In this document: positions 53,701 through 63,502 of the stretch, in pieces | Layout of the letters: each line of letters opens with the position of its first letter | Numbering within the stretch: position 1 is the first letter of the stretch | Assembly: GCA_019654215.1 (NCBI GenBank) | Contig: BPDI01000010.1 | Location: 1-64,000, forward strand | Source: Gammaproteobacteria bacterium | Lineage (GTDB): Bacteria; Pseudomonadota; Gammaproteobacteria; Pseudomonadales; Pseudohongiellaceae | DNA: 64,000 nucleotides | Reading direction: 5' to 3' | Program-made: the position numbers and the translations under genes | The notes under the pieces: model-generated | Databases searched by the model: none | Seen by the model: the letters and a program-made list of their open reading frames with translations, nothing else | Told to the model about the DNA's origin: nothing

Positions 53701-55842
53701 ATGCAACCCAGATTGTTATTGCTGATCGCCGTAGTATTTACACCCTTGCTACACGGTCAGCAATTACAGCAGGCGAGCTATACCGATTCACAAGCCCAGT
53801 CCGGGGAATCGCTTTACATCCAAAGCTGCGCTGCATGTCATTTGCCTGATTTAACCGGTTCTTTTGAAGCACCCGCACTTAACGACGCAAATTTTCAAGG
53901 TAACTGGACCAATCGCAATGTTTCGGAGTTGGTGGACTTGTTGCGACAAACCATGCCACCGCAGGCACCCGCATCTCTCACAGAACAGCAGTATATTGAT
54001 ATAACCGCTTACCTACTTAGTGCGAACGACATCGCCAGCGGATCGATGGATTTAATTACTGCAACCAACGCGGTAGTGTTTATTGGTGACGGCAACGATG
54101 ACCAAGTTCCGTTAGTGCAGAGAATTCCAGTGCCTGGCCGTGCTGGCACCATCCCAACACCTGGTACCCGTGATTCTGTACCAGATATAGCTACGGTCTA
54201 TCAAAGCGAGCGAGGCATTACACGTTCTTATGTCGCCATTGAAGGGTTTAAAAACGTAACAACAGAAGAATTAGCTAATCCCGCGCCGGCGGACTGGACT
54301 TACTGGCGTAGAACTCCTCAGAGTCAGGGCTATAGCCCCCTTGATCAGATTAACAAAGAGAATGTTGCCCAATTAAGCCTGGCCTGGGTATGGGGTATGG
54401 AACCCGGCAGAAGTCAACCCGGCCCACTAGTTCGCGACGGCATTATCTATATACCCAACTTCGGCAATGTTATTCAGTCAATAAATGGGCGAGATGGCAC
54501 CTTATTGTGGGAATATCAGAGACAATTTCCTGAAGGTAGTCGGCAAGGTGGTCTATTACGGACATTAGCAATGTGGGAAGACATGATTTACGTCGCCACT
54601 ACCGATGCTCATCTTGTTGCACTTGATGCACGTACTGGCGCAGTGCGTTGGGATGTCGAGATTGCCGATGATACTCTCGGCTATTCCAATACCAGTGGTC
54701 CCATTGTAGCCGACGGCAAGGTCATTAATGGCATTACCGGATGCACACGTTTTTTTGAACAGAGTTGCTTCATAACTGGACACGATGCTCGTACCGGGGC
54801 TGAATTGTGGCGAACTTACACTATTGCGCAACCTGGTGAGTTCGGTGATGACACCTGGGGCAGCCTTCCATTGGAATACCGAGGCGGTGGTGATGTGTGG
54901 ATTACCGGTAGCTGGGATCCTGAAATGGAACTTGTATTCTTCGGTGTAGCTCAAGCCAAACCGTGGATGGCTGCGAGTCGCGGCCTGACAACAGAAGATG
55001 AAACTCTCTACACCAATTCAACTCTGGCTATAGATCCTGACGACGGACGCATAGTCTGGCATCGCCAACATGTGCCGGGAGAATCTCTGGACATGGATGA
55101 GTCTTTCGAGCAGGTACTAGTTGATCTATTTGACGAACCCTATCTATTAACCATTGGTAAAAGCGGTATTTTGTGGAAGCTGAATCGGCGCACAGGTGAA
55201 TTCGAAGGACTGCAGCAAACTGTATTTCAAAACGTGTTTTCTGAAGTCAATTTAGAAACTGGACAATTGCGCTATCGCGAAGATATTCGCAATATGCAGG
55301 TAGGTGAATGGTTATCAGTTTGCCCTTCCACTGCCGGAGGACATAACTGGCAATCCAGCACTTACCATCCACCAACACGACAACTCGTTATTCCGTTGAG
55401 CCAATCCTGTATGGAAATGTCCCCCAGAGAAGTTACCTTCGAAGTTGGCGGCGGCGGCAGCATGGCGGATCGACGCTGGTTCCCGATGCCAGGGACTAAT
55501 GAACAATTCGGAAAGCTTGCTGCTTATGAAGTGGATTCCTTAGATGAGAAATGGAGTGTCGAACAACGAGCACCTTTCTTAACTGCTGCTCTTTCTACAG
55601 CAGGCGGACTAATCTTTATTGGTGATTACGACCGATACGTTCATGCCTACGATGTGGATTCTGGTGAAGAACTCTGGCGCTCGCGACTAGGGACTTCAGT
55701 AGAGGGTTTCCCAGTTACCTTCGCCATCGATGGCGAACAATATGTCGCATTCACTTCCGGCCGTTTAGGTGGAAGTCCCTGGCGCATTGGCAGTTTTCTC
55801 GCACCGGAACTAGTAAGTCCCGATGGTCATAACGCACTTTAG
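53701..55842 (+). CDS. PQQ-dependent dehydrogenase with N-terminal cytochrome c domain
   Basis: 713 residues, intact. Signal peptide MQPRLLLLIAVVFTPLLHG; an N-terminal cytochrome c domain with SCAACHLPDL (C-x-x-C-H) and MPPQAPASLTEQQYIDITAYLL; then the propeller: DWTYWRRTPQSQGYSPLDQI, GITGCTRFFEQSCFITGHDARTG, LYTNSTLAIDPDDGRIVW and the D-x-D site ESLDMDESFEQVL. Heme before rather than after the propeller is the reverse of classic quinohemoprotein alcohol dehydrogenases. It would pass electrons internally from PQQ to heme. 22 bases after the previous gene. Confidence 0.92.
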   Translation: MQPRLLLLIAVVFTPLLHGQQLQQASYTDSQAQSGESLYIQSCAACHLPDLTGSFEAPALNDANFQGNWTNRNVSELVDLLRQTMPPQAPASLTEQQYIDITAYLLSANDIASGSMDLITATNAVVFIGDGNDDQVPLVQRIPVPGRAGTIPTPGTRDSVPDIATVYQSERGITRSYVAIEGFKNVTTEELANPAPADWTYWRRTPQSQGYSPLDQINKENVAQLSLAWVWGMEPGRSQPGPLVRDGIIYIPNFGNVIQSINGRDGTLLWEYQRQFPEGSRQGGLLRTLAMWEDMIYVATTDAHLVALDARTGAVRWDVEIADDTLGYSNTSGPIVADGKVINGITGCTRFFEQSCFITGHDARTGAELWRTYTIAQPGEFGDDTWGSLPLEYRGGGDVWITGSWDPEMELVFFGVAQAKPWMAASRGLTTEDETLYTNSTLAIDPDDGRIVWHRQHVPGESLDMDESFEQVLVDLFDEPYLLTIGKSGILWKLNRRTGEFEGLQQTVFQNVFSEVNLETGQLRYREDIRNMQVGEWLSVCPSTAGGHNWQSSTYHPPTRQLVIPLSQSCMEMSPREVTFEVGGGGSMADRRWFPMPGTNEQFGKLAAYEVDSLDEKWSVEQRAPFLTAALSTAGGLIFIGDYDRYVHAYDVDSGEELWRSRLGTSVEGFPVTFAIDGEQYVAFTSGRLGGSPWRIGSFLAPELVSPDGHNAL

Positions 55843-55893
55843 TGTTTAAACTTAATTAACAAATTCCAAAACAGCTTCAATTAAGGAGCAACC

Positions 55894-57083
55894 ATGTCAC
55901 TAATAAGAAAAATTGTAATCCCTTCTCTGTTCGTAGCATCTTTTTTTTGTCTTAGGTGTTTGGCAGGACCAGCTTAGCAATGAATCCGTTGCTCAAAGCG
56001 GTCGTTCCGTACCCAGATTTGAAGTGGATCCTTTCTGGCCACAACCATTACCTAATCATTGGGTAATGGGTAACACCATCGGTATCGATATCGATGAAAG
56101 AGATCACTTTTTTATCGTTCATCGCGACACTGACGATGTTTTCCATTCCCAGGAATTGTTACTAGATCGAGGCTTTGCCAGCTGTTGTACGCAGCCCGCC
56201 AGTTCTAGAATTCGATCAAGATGGTAGGTTGGTAAACGCCTGGGGTGGCCCTCTCCTAACGGCGAGTATGAATGGCCTGCTTCAAATCACGGATTGGAAG
56301 TGCACCTAAGGCGACATCTGGATCGGCGGTAACGGTGGGGTGATTCTCACGTCGTAGTGTTCACTCGCGACGGTCAATATGTACGCACCATTGGTGAACC
56401 AGGTAACGGCGTAGATAGCAATAGCGAGTTTCATTATTCCCGCGTTGCAGAAATCGCTATCGATCCTGGTGCTAGCGAAGCATACTTGGCCGATGGTTAT
56501 GGCAATAAGCGTGTTGCAGTTGTTGATGTGGGAACTGGCGCTCTTAAACGGTTCTGGGGTGCATACGGTAATACGCCAGACGATGACGCTGATGACTCGT
56601 ACACACCCGGTGAACCACTTCCACAACAATTTCGTGGACCGGTGCACTGTGCAGAACCTTCTAATGATGGTTTGATTTATGTTTGTGACCGTGGCGCGGA
56701 TCGCATCCAGGTTTTCCCTCCTGACGGCACCTTTGTAAAAGAAGGTCAGGTCATGCCAGAAACACTGGGCTCAGGTTCTACTTGGGATATTTCTTTCTCA
56801 CCAGATGAAGACCAGGGAAATTTTTCTACCTTGCTGATGGTTCTAACATGCAAGTACATATTCTTGATCGGGAATCTCTGGAGCACCTTTACAGCTTTGG
56901 TGATGGCGGAAGAATGCCCGGGTTGTTTTTCGGTACTCACAGCATTGCTACGGATTCAGATGGCAATATTACACCACCGAAACTTACGAAGGCAAACGTA
57001 CACAAAAATTTGTATTTCAAGGCATGGCTTCATTGTCGCAGATTCAGGATGGCGCCCCTTGGCCTTCCAGTTCGCGTTTTTAA
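55894..57083 (+). CDS. NHL-repeat propeller protein, secreted, frameshifted
   Basis: ATG at 55894 after AAGGAG; signal MSLIRKIVIPSLFVASFF. Several NHL-type blades: VDPFWPQPLPNHWVMGNTIGIDID, PVLEFDQDGRLVNAWGGP, YVRTIGEPGNGVDSNSEF, AYLADGYGNKRVAVVDVGTG, GLIYVCDRGADRIQVFPPDG. This is like peptidylglycine alpha-amidating lyase-type propellers. Shifts near 55955, 56205, 56250, 56340, 56830, 56985. Followed by a terminator. Confidence 0.78.
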
Positions 57084-57100
57084 AAAAACCAGCCTAACGA

Positions 57101-57130
57101 AAAGGGCGTTCTGAAATGAACGCCCTTTTT
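57101..57130. terminator. Rho-independent terminator between convergent propeller genes
   Basis: Stem AAAGGGCGTT / AACGCCCTTT with loop CTGAAATG and a T5 tail, A-rich on the left. It serves the plus-strand quinoprotein/NHL unit and perhaps the convergent minus-strand gene. Confidence 0.9.
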
Positions 57131-57144
57131 ATGTTGCAGATGAA

Positions 57145-58236
57145 TTAGCGGATCTTATGTACTTTCGCAACTCCTGGGGCGTGGTTCTCCAGCAAAAATA
57201 CTTCCATGACGATCGGCAGTAATCGATTCAGCACCACTACCACCCTGGGTGATTGGGGGGTTGTCGCCGGTATCTAAAATAAAATAATCCACCCAGGCTG
57301 TTTTGACGTCACCGATTCTAATCCTTTTTCCCAGCCAGGATTTTGCGTCATGTCCGACTCAGAATCCGCAACATAAATCCTGCCATCTTCAGAAATCCAA
57401 ATATCGCTGGGCATTCCAAACTGCGTCCAGTGGGAGAGAAAGTTGCCTTCCTGGTCAAAAATAGAAATGCGCTTATTCCATCTGTCCGCAACAAATAATC
57501 TACCGTCCGGTGCCATAGCTAAAGCATGGGGTCCAAGCATCTGGCCTGGACCATAACCAGTCTCGCCAAAGGCCATCTGGTAAGTTCCATCACCTGAATA
57601 TTTAACGATACGGTTATTGCCATCCTGGTTATGCCCGTCGGCAACAAAGATATCGCCATTGGGTGCCGTAATTACGTCACTTGGAGCAGTAAAGTGATTA
57701 GGTCCATTGCCAGAAACCCCAGCTTCACCCAAAGTCATTAACAATTCGCCGGTGGGTGAAAACTTAAATACTTGATGACCGAAAGGCACTCCGGAAGGAG
57801 ATTCTCCGCTACCTGCCTCTGTAACCCAGACATTCCCACCACTGTCTACATGCAAACCATGGGGCCAAGCAAACATGTGGCTACCAAACTCCTCAACCAC
57901 ACTACCTTGAGGATCAAATTTCAGTATCGGATTAAGATCGGAATCATCGCAATAGGTTTGACTGCCACGAGGAGCATCACCACCGCAACGGATAATGGCC
58001 CATAAATGTTCACCATCAGCATCAATGTTTACACCGCCGGGGGAACCCATAGGCCTATTATTTGGTAATGACATCCAGGCATTGCCAATAAGACCTGGAC
58101 CATTTCCCGCCTGCAGACCATCTGCAGGTCGGTAAGGATTCCGCCCGGACTGCGCTTGTAGTTCCGGAGCAATGAGAGTTAGAACCAGCGCTATGCTCAT
58201 TAGCCTGTTATTGATTTTGTATGGGCCTCTGATCAT
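57145..58236 (-). CDS. NHL-repeat propeller protein, secreted, frameshifted at the end
   Basis: Signal peptide near NRLMSIALVLTLIAPELQA. Repeated blades such as LNPILKFDPQGSVVEEFGSHM, WPHGLHVDSGGNVWVTEA, HQVFKFSPTGELLMTLGEAG, NGDIFVADGHNQDGNNRIV and APDGRLFVADRWNKRISIFD. Relation to peptidyl-hydroxyglycine alpha-amidating lyase-like proteins is likely. Shifts near 57290 and 57200; a repaired end NHAPGVAKVHKIR gives the stop at 57145. A different gene from, but related to, the one at 55894. Confidence 0.8.
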
Positions 58237-58470
58237 GTGAAGAACACCTCTTTATTATTTACTCGTTTTTCACAATATATTCTTATCTGATAATTGTATA
58301 TACCCCTTAAATCTCTGGTAAGGCTTTACCGCTATGAAAGAAGCTCTCACCATTGGTATGAGACATTTAGACACATTCGACTGGATTCTTGCCCTCCTCT
58401 TGCATATCAACTTAATAATCACGTATTTTGGCTAGAATAGAACAATCAAAGAATCACAAGAATAAAAGCA

Positions 58471-59697
58471 GTGAAGTTATCTAGCTCTCCAAGAATTCTG
58501 ATTGGCCTGGCCCTGGGCCTGTTTTTTGGAATTGTTTTTTCGTTGATAGAAAACAATTCAATTTCATCTCTTCCAGATTTTGTTGCGCCAATCGGGACGC
58601 TTTGGGTAAATGCAATTCGTATGGTAGTCATCCCGCTATTGATGGCATTGCTAGTCACTTCTATAGCGGGTCAGACGAGCGGAGCTAAAGTTGCACAACT
58701 AGGAGGTAAAACAATCGGACTCTTTATCCTAATCATTCTTTTCTCCTCTCTTTTTGCGTTCGTTGCGGTTCCTCCACTGTTGGCTCTATTAACCATTGAT
58801 CCTCAGGCTAGTGCCAGTCTATTAGAATCAACCGGATACGGCGCTAATGCTACTAATGAGTTGCCGCCCTTCAGTGAATGGTTTGTCTCATTAATCCCTG
58901 ACAATCCGTTTGCCGCCGCAGCCGACGGCGCCATTCTGCCGCTATTAATTTTTACTGGACTATTTGCGATTGCACTTCTCCGAATTGAAGAAAAACAGCG
59001 CAAGGTTATTGTCGAGGTTTTTGATGCAATTAAATCGGCAATGTTCGTAATCATTACATGGATCATGCTATTGGCACCGATTGGAATCTTTGCCTTAGTA
59101 TTTCCACTTACCGCCACCCTCGGTGTCTCCGCCATCACAGTTTTGGGCTCATTCATTGTTATTGTTTGTGGCCTGCTCGCCGTAATGGCATTGATACTTT
59201 ATCCATTGGTTGCAAGCGTCGCTGGAATACCAATGGCTAGATTTGCTCGCACTGCTGCACCTGCGCAGGTGATTGGATTCAGCACTCGCTCATCCTTAGC
59301 CTCAATGCCTGCGACCTATGCGGCAGCTGCTGCTTTAGGAATCCCAGAAAGGGTTACCGGCATCGTTCTACCCATCGCGGTAACACTGTTTAAGTATGCG
59401 TCGCCATTTGCAAGGACAGCAGGCACCTATTTTGTTGCTGCACTATACGGTATCGATCTTTCGGTGTTTGAGTTATTCGTTATAGCTTTATCTATAGGCT
59501 TATTGAGTTTTTATTCTCCCGGTATCCCAAGTGGCGGATTACTAATCATGGCACCGGTTTACTTATCCCTGGGCTTACCGGTAGAAGGCATCGGTATCCT
59601 CATCGCCATTGATCTTATCGTTGACATGTTTATTACCACGGCGAATGTAACTGCCAACATTGCCTGTTCCGCTTTAATCGCCAAATTTCGGCAGTAA
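58471..59697 (+). CDS. Dicarboxylate/amino acid:cation symporter (DAACS family)
   Basis: 408 residues, eight helices and two re-entrant loops typical of GltP/GltPh. RILIGLALGLFFGIVFSLIE, TLWVNAIRMVVIPLLMALLV, the serine-rich TRSSLASMPATYAAAAALGI loop and ITTANVTANIACSALIAKF (N-V-T-A-N as cation/substrate helix) are seen. GTG start at 58471. Probably imports dicarboxylates or acidic amino acids with Na+ or H+. Intact. Own transcript, 234 bases after the divergent propeller gene. Confidence 0.93.
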   Translation: MKLSSSPRILIGLALGLFFGIVFSLIENNSISSLPDFVAPIGTLWVNAIRMVVIPLLMALLVTSIAGQTSGAKVAQLGGKTIGLFILIILFSSLFAFVAVPPLLALLTIDPQASASLLESTGYGANATNELPPFSEWFVSLIPDNPFAAAADGAILPLLIFTGLFAIALLRIEEKQRKVIVEVFDAIKSAMFVIITWIMLLAPIGIFALVFPLTATLGVSAITVLGSFIVIVCGLLAVMALILYPLVASVAGIPMARFARTAAPAQVIGFSTRSSLASMPATYAAAAALGIPERVTGIVLPIAVTLFKYASPFARTAGTYFVAALYGIDLSVFELFVIALSIGLLSFYSPGIPSGGLLIMAPVYLSLGLPVEGIGILIAIDLIVDMFITTANVTANIACSALIAKFRQ

Positions 59698-59972
59698 AAA
59701 AAAATCCAACAAGGTTCCAACCCGGATCAATTCACTGTCTCATTTACTAGAGGATTGATTACTAAAGCCTGCAGCTTGGTATTAGTAAAAGGAACATTTC
59801 CATTAAGGCTAGCCGGAAAACATATCGATGTGACTACATTCAATGTTAATGACTCAACTTAGAAACAGCGAAAGCTTTACCAAACTGAAAGAAGTCGTCT
59901 TAGGCCTCTAATTCCTACAGCAAGTAAACTCAGTAATTATCGGAATCCATTGCCATAGGGTAGACTTAGCTC

Positions 59973-61361
59973 ATGACTTTATTTGACATCGATTTATCCA
60001 ATCCACGTGTAGATCAAAAGGAAGCGGTCCTTTCTGTCAGTAGCCTCAACAAAATGGCTAGAGGATTGCTGGAAAGTAATTTCCCGGCAGTTGCGGTCAA
60101 CGGTGAAATTTCGAATCTGGCCACACCAGCATCGGGCCATTGGTATCTAACTCTTAAAGATAAAAACTCACAGCTTCGTTGTGCCATGTTTGCAGGGCGA
60201 AATCGCTTTGTGCGCTTCAAACCGCAAAACGGTAATCAAATTATCGTATGGGGCAAGTTGAGTATTTATGAAGGTCGTGGCGACTATCAGCTCATCGTTG
60301 ATTCCATGGAAGAAGCGGGTGATGGCGCGCTGCGTCGTGCCTTTGAAGAACTAAAAGAGAAACTGCAGGTCGAAGGATTATTCAGCGAAGAACATAAAAA
60401 GGAAGTCTATTCTTATTACGACCACATCGGCGTAGTCACATCTTCAAGCGGTGCCGCCATACAAGACATTCTTTCTGTATTTGAGCGACGCTTCCCAGCA
60501 ACGAAGATCACTTTGTTTCCCGTAGCAGTACAAGGTGGAGACGCACCAAGTGGAATCATTCGTGCTATCGAGCTGGCCAATCAACATCAACAGAAGCTTG
60601 GCATAGAAGCATTGATTGTGGGTCGCGGCGGCGGATCATTGGAAGATTTGCAGGCATTCAATGAAGAATCAGTTGCACGTGCGATCTTTTCCAGCAAACT
60701 ACCCATTACCAGCGCAATAGGTCATGAAATCGATTTCACTATTGCTGATTTTGTTGCCGACTTGCGCGCCCCAACTCCTTCAGCTGCAGCAGAGCAAATG
60801 AGCCCCGACCAAGCTGAGTACTTCGATACCTTTTCAGCCTATCGAGCGGACCTAACAAGCAGGTTAAAAACGATTCTGCTTCAAGCCAAAAAGAATTTAC
60901 ATTGGCTAGCAAAACAATTAAAAAGACCGGATCGCCGATTACAGGAACATGCGCAAAACCTGGACCGCCTTGAAAATCAGATGCAACTGGCTATTCGTAA
61001 TCAGATCACCATACAAAATGGAGAGTTAAAGCATCTGCAACAGAGTATGCTCAGCAACTCTCCCATCAATAGAGTCAAGATACTATCGATACAGTTACAA
61101 AAAATTACGGAAGATTTTAAACAATTTATTACCAAAGCAGTAAGCCAGACCCAGAGTCAGTTAGCTGAACTTACCCGTAGTCTCTCCGCGGTAAGCCCCC
61201 TTAACACTCTCGCTCGTGGTTATAGCATTACCTATGACGATAACAACCAAGTAATTCGTTCGGCGGAAAATGTTAAGGCAGGCAGCACGGTTGTTTCCAT
61301 TCTGGAAAAAGGCAATATTGAATCAACGGTCAAGTCTATTAACACAGATGATACTAAATAA
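59973..61361 (+). CDS. xseA: Exodeoxyribonuclease VII large subunit
   Basis: Catalytic subunit of exonuclease VII, degrading single-stranded DNA from both ends with XseB. N-terminal OB fold (LSVSSLNKMARGLLESNFPAVAVNGEISN, SGHWYLTLKD), nuclease core VVTSSSGAAIQDI, EALIVGRGGGSLEDLQAFN and GHEIDFTIADFVADLRAPTPS, then coiled coil and the C-terminal ARGYSI. 462 residues, intact. In E. coli and others it is divergent from guaB; here 24 kb lie between them. No xseB in the window. Confidence 0.97.
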   Translation: MTLFDIDLSNPRVDQKEAVLSVSSLNKMARGLLESNFPAVAVNGEISNLATPASGHWYLTLKDKNSQLRCAMFAGRNRFVRFKPQNGNQIIVWGKLSIYEGRGDYQLIVDSMEEAGDGALRRAFEELKEKLQVEGLFSEEHKKEVYSYYDHIGVVTSSSGAAIQDILSVFERRFPATKITLFPVAVQGGDAPSGIIRAIELANQHQQKLGIEALIVGRGGGSLEDLQAFNEESVARAIFSSKLPITSAIGHEIDFTIADFVADLRAPTPSAAAEQMSPDQAEYFDTFSAYRADLTSRLKTILLQAKKNLHWLAKQLKRPDRRLQEHAQNLDRLENQMQLAIRNQITIQNGELKHLQQSMLSNSPINRVKILSIQLQKITEDFKQFITKAVSQTQSQLAELTRSLSAVSPLNTLARGYSITYDDNNQVIRSAENVKAGSTVVSILEKGNIESTVKSINTDDTK

Positions 61362-61712
61362 TTCGCCCAAAATTTGGCTATTCATATTTTATAACCACAA
61401 ATTTCTTGCTATAGAAAAGTTAAATATCGCTAGTTAAAAACTTATTCATGTTGCTGCTCAGCCATGCCCTTGTAAATTTTATTCCACAGCCCGATGCAAT
61501 GGATTTTGGCAAGAACCGTAACGATAAAATTCATGATAAGGAACACAGCCTCAGCACTCTAATCTAAAATTACAATATCCCGACGTCCCTGCAGCCGGAA
61601 GTAAAATCATCCGGAAGAGCTAGCTTGCCTCCTTTTACCTTTGTATAGTATTGACCCTGCACTAATATGGTTGTGCAGTTATTTTATAGCTTAGTAATTA
61701 AAAGAGTTGGTA
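61362..61712. other. Interval without a recognised gene
   Basis: 351 bases between xseA and the thioredoxin-like gene. The minus strand has a short frame ending KIYKGMAEQQHE near 61447, with a hydrophobic VFLIMNFIVTVLAK before it, but nothing upstream extends it and I do not recognise it. The last 60 bases hold the promoter region of the next gene. Confidence 0.5.
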
Positions 61713-62417
61713 ATGAGTAAAAGAGAACAACAGAAGAAGATAAAGGAACAGAAACAGGCTGCCGCGGAGCAGCGAGATCGAGCTAAAAAGATCGGACTGA
61801 AAGTATTTACCTTTGCTATTGCACCCGCGTTGCTTGTGCTCGTGTTGTATACACTATTTACCCAGGGTCCCACCTATTCTCCTGTCGAGATTTCTGACAG
61901 CGATCATATTCGTGGTACGGCCGAAAATTCGGTGACAATCGTAGTATATGCAGATTTTCAATGTCCGGCTTGCGCAACCGAACATCAAGCTATGACTCAA
62001 CTCTGGCCAAGGATCCGCGATCGTGCTCAGTTGATCTTCCGCCACTACCCGATTACTACCCAACACCCAAATTCCTGGACGGCTTCGCTCTATGCCGAAG
62101 CTGCCTCCAGACAGAATAGTTTCTGGGAAATGCATGATTACCTGTTTGCAACCCAACCCATCTGGGCTGGCATGGATAATGTTGAAGGAGAATTCGATAG
62201 CTACGCGCTAGAACTCAACCTCGATATCGATCAGTTGCATGCAGACATCGAATCAGAAGAAGTAATTAGCAAGATTAGGAATGATCAGCGTGGCGGCAAC
62301 TCCGCCGGAGTAAGATCGACTCCAGCCGTGTTTATAAACGGCCGCTTACTCGCCAATCCAAGTCGGGCGCGAATTCTGGAAGTAGTAAACGAGCAATACG
62401 AAACCATCGGCGATTAA
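61713..62417 (+). CDS. DsbA-family membrane-anchored thioredoxin-like protein
   Basis: Start at ATG 61713 (MSKREQQKKIKEQKQ). Charged cytoplasmic N-terminus, one helix (VFTFAIAPALLVLVLYTLF), then a periplasmic thioredoxin fold with C-P-A-C active site (VYADFQCPACATEH) and the cis-Pro loop VRSTPAVFINGRLL. This is the DsbA-like BdbD/thioredoxin_4 type; it may make or reduce disulfides. 232 or so residues, intact. The stop is 3 bases from the end of the convergent amidotransferase gene. Confidence 0.9.
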   Translation: MSKREQQKKIKEQKQAAAEQRDRAKKIGLKVFTFAIAPALLVLVLYTLFTQGPTYSPVEISDSDHIRGTAENSVTIVVYADFQCPACATEHQAMTQLWPRIRDRAQLIFRHYPITTQHPNSWTASLYAEAASRQNSFWEMHDYLFATQPIWAGMDNVEGEFDSYALELNLDIDQLHADIESEEVISKIRNDQRGGNSAGVRSTPAVFINGRLLANPSRARILEVVNEQYETIGD

Positions 62418-62419
62418 AC

Positions 62420-63141
62420 TCAGTCGTCGCCAAATACCAACCCACAAAAAGTTTGTAATACCTCAACACTGTGAGGTGTATCTTTGACTGCATTCAATAG
62501 TAGTTGCGGATCTAATCCTTCTGCTGAAATGGCTTCACTGCGTGCAATGATATATTCTCTCACCACTTCAGCACTAAACTCCGGATGAAATTGTATCCCC
62601 CATGTAGTGTCGCCAATGCGAAAAGCCTGATTAGGTTCAAATTCATTGGCAGCGAGTCTCAGAGCATTTAATGGTAATCGGATTACAGATTGCTGATGAG
62701 ATATTTGGGCGTTGAAATGCTCGGGTATTTCAGAGAACAACGGGTCTTCTCGAGCGGCTTCAGTTAGCGTAATGGGCACCGTGCCAATTTCTCTTCCGGA
62801 AGGATGAAAAGCCACTTCACCATCGAAGGCCCAGGCAACTAGCTGATGACCATAACAAACACCGAGGATAGGAATCTGACGCGCATGGGCTTCTCGCAAA
62901 TAATCAGCGCCAACAAAATTCCATTGCTCTTCGTCGGTGATATAAGAAGGCGACCCCGTAATGATGATCCCTGAAATGGAATCGATAGCGTCGAGCTTTT
63001 CATTTTCATGCAAAGAATTAACCGCGAAGTATTCTTTCCATAACCCGATTCACGCACAAACCAACCCTCAAAATCTTCTCCGCGAGCTAAGAGACTTTCG
63101 ATTGTATTGCCAGTTTTAATAATGAGTATTGGTTTAATCAT
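62420..63141 (-). CDS. Class I glutamine amidotransferase (stand-alone), frameshifted
   Basis: GMP-synthase-like amidotransferase. MIKPILIIKTGNTIESLLARGEDFEGWF at the start, shift near 63035, then IIITGSPSYITDEEQWN, PILGVCYGHQLVAWAFDGEV (nucleophile Cys in GVCYGHQ) and WGIQFHPEFSAEV (catalytic His and Glu). Stand-alone members may act on glutamine-like or gamma-glutamyl compounds. No partner synthase is next to it. Substrate unknown. Confidence 0.88.
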
Positions 63142-63209
63142 TATGCTGCATCTTGCGTTTCTTCCTTTCAGGAAAAAGATGATACCAGCCTAACTTAAAG
63201 AGGGCTGCC
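63142..63209. promoter_or_regulatory. Divergent upstream region of the amidotransferase gene
   Basis: The amidotransferase gene reads leftward from 63141 and the small frame at 63210 reads rightward, so this short, A+T-rich stretch must hold their start signals if both are expressed. No clear -35/-10 pair that I would defend. Confidence 0.25.
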
Positions 63210-63314
63210 ATGATTCATGAATTGAATAATTTCGTTAGAAAAATACGCGAGGATACTGGAGGTTTAGCTCGGCTCTTATTTCGAGTGCTTATGGCGGGTT
63301 TAATCGCTCATTAA
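63210..63314 (+). CDS. Possible 34-residue small protein
   Basis: ATG at 63210 after AAGAGGG, encoding MIHELNNFVRKIREDTGG then LARLLFRVLMAGLIAH and a stop. The profile is an amphipathic/hydrophobic helix after a charged segment. No family recognised; may be chance. The following 63315-63440 has no recognisable gene. Confidence 0.3.
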   Translation: MIHELNNFVRKIREDTGGLARLLFRVLMAGLIAH

Positions 63315-63441
63315 ACCTGGCTTGTCGGTCTTAATAACCGCGAGTTGGCGACGATGAATTTTTCGACGTTTTTTATTGTTTTTTTTGCTGGGCCCGGCAC
63401 AATCAGTTAATCGCTTATAAGAAATGCGGCAGCAGAGAAAG

Positions 63442-63485
63442 CAAGAAAAAAATGGAAGAAGCCAGTTTATAGTGCCGGCTTCTTC
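63442..63485 (-). terminator. Terminator of the M18 aminopeptidase gene
   Basis: Perfect 9-base stem GAAGAAGCC / GGCTTCTTC (loop of 13 bases). On the minus strand it is followed by CATTTTTTTCTTGC, so it serves the gene ending at 63503. Confidence 0.8.
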
Positions 63486-63502
63486 TCGATTTCCGATTAA
63501 AA

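Noticed and set aside
61447-61600. Short minus-strand frame with a hydrophobic helix ending in KIYKGMAEQQHE.
   Set aside because: No start or upstream extension, no recognised family; kept only as a remark in the interval entry.
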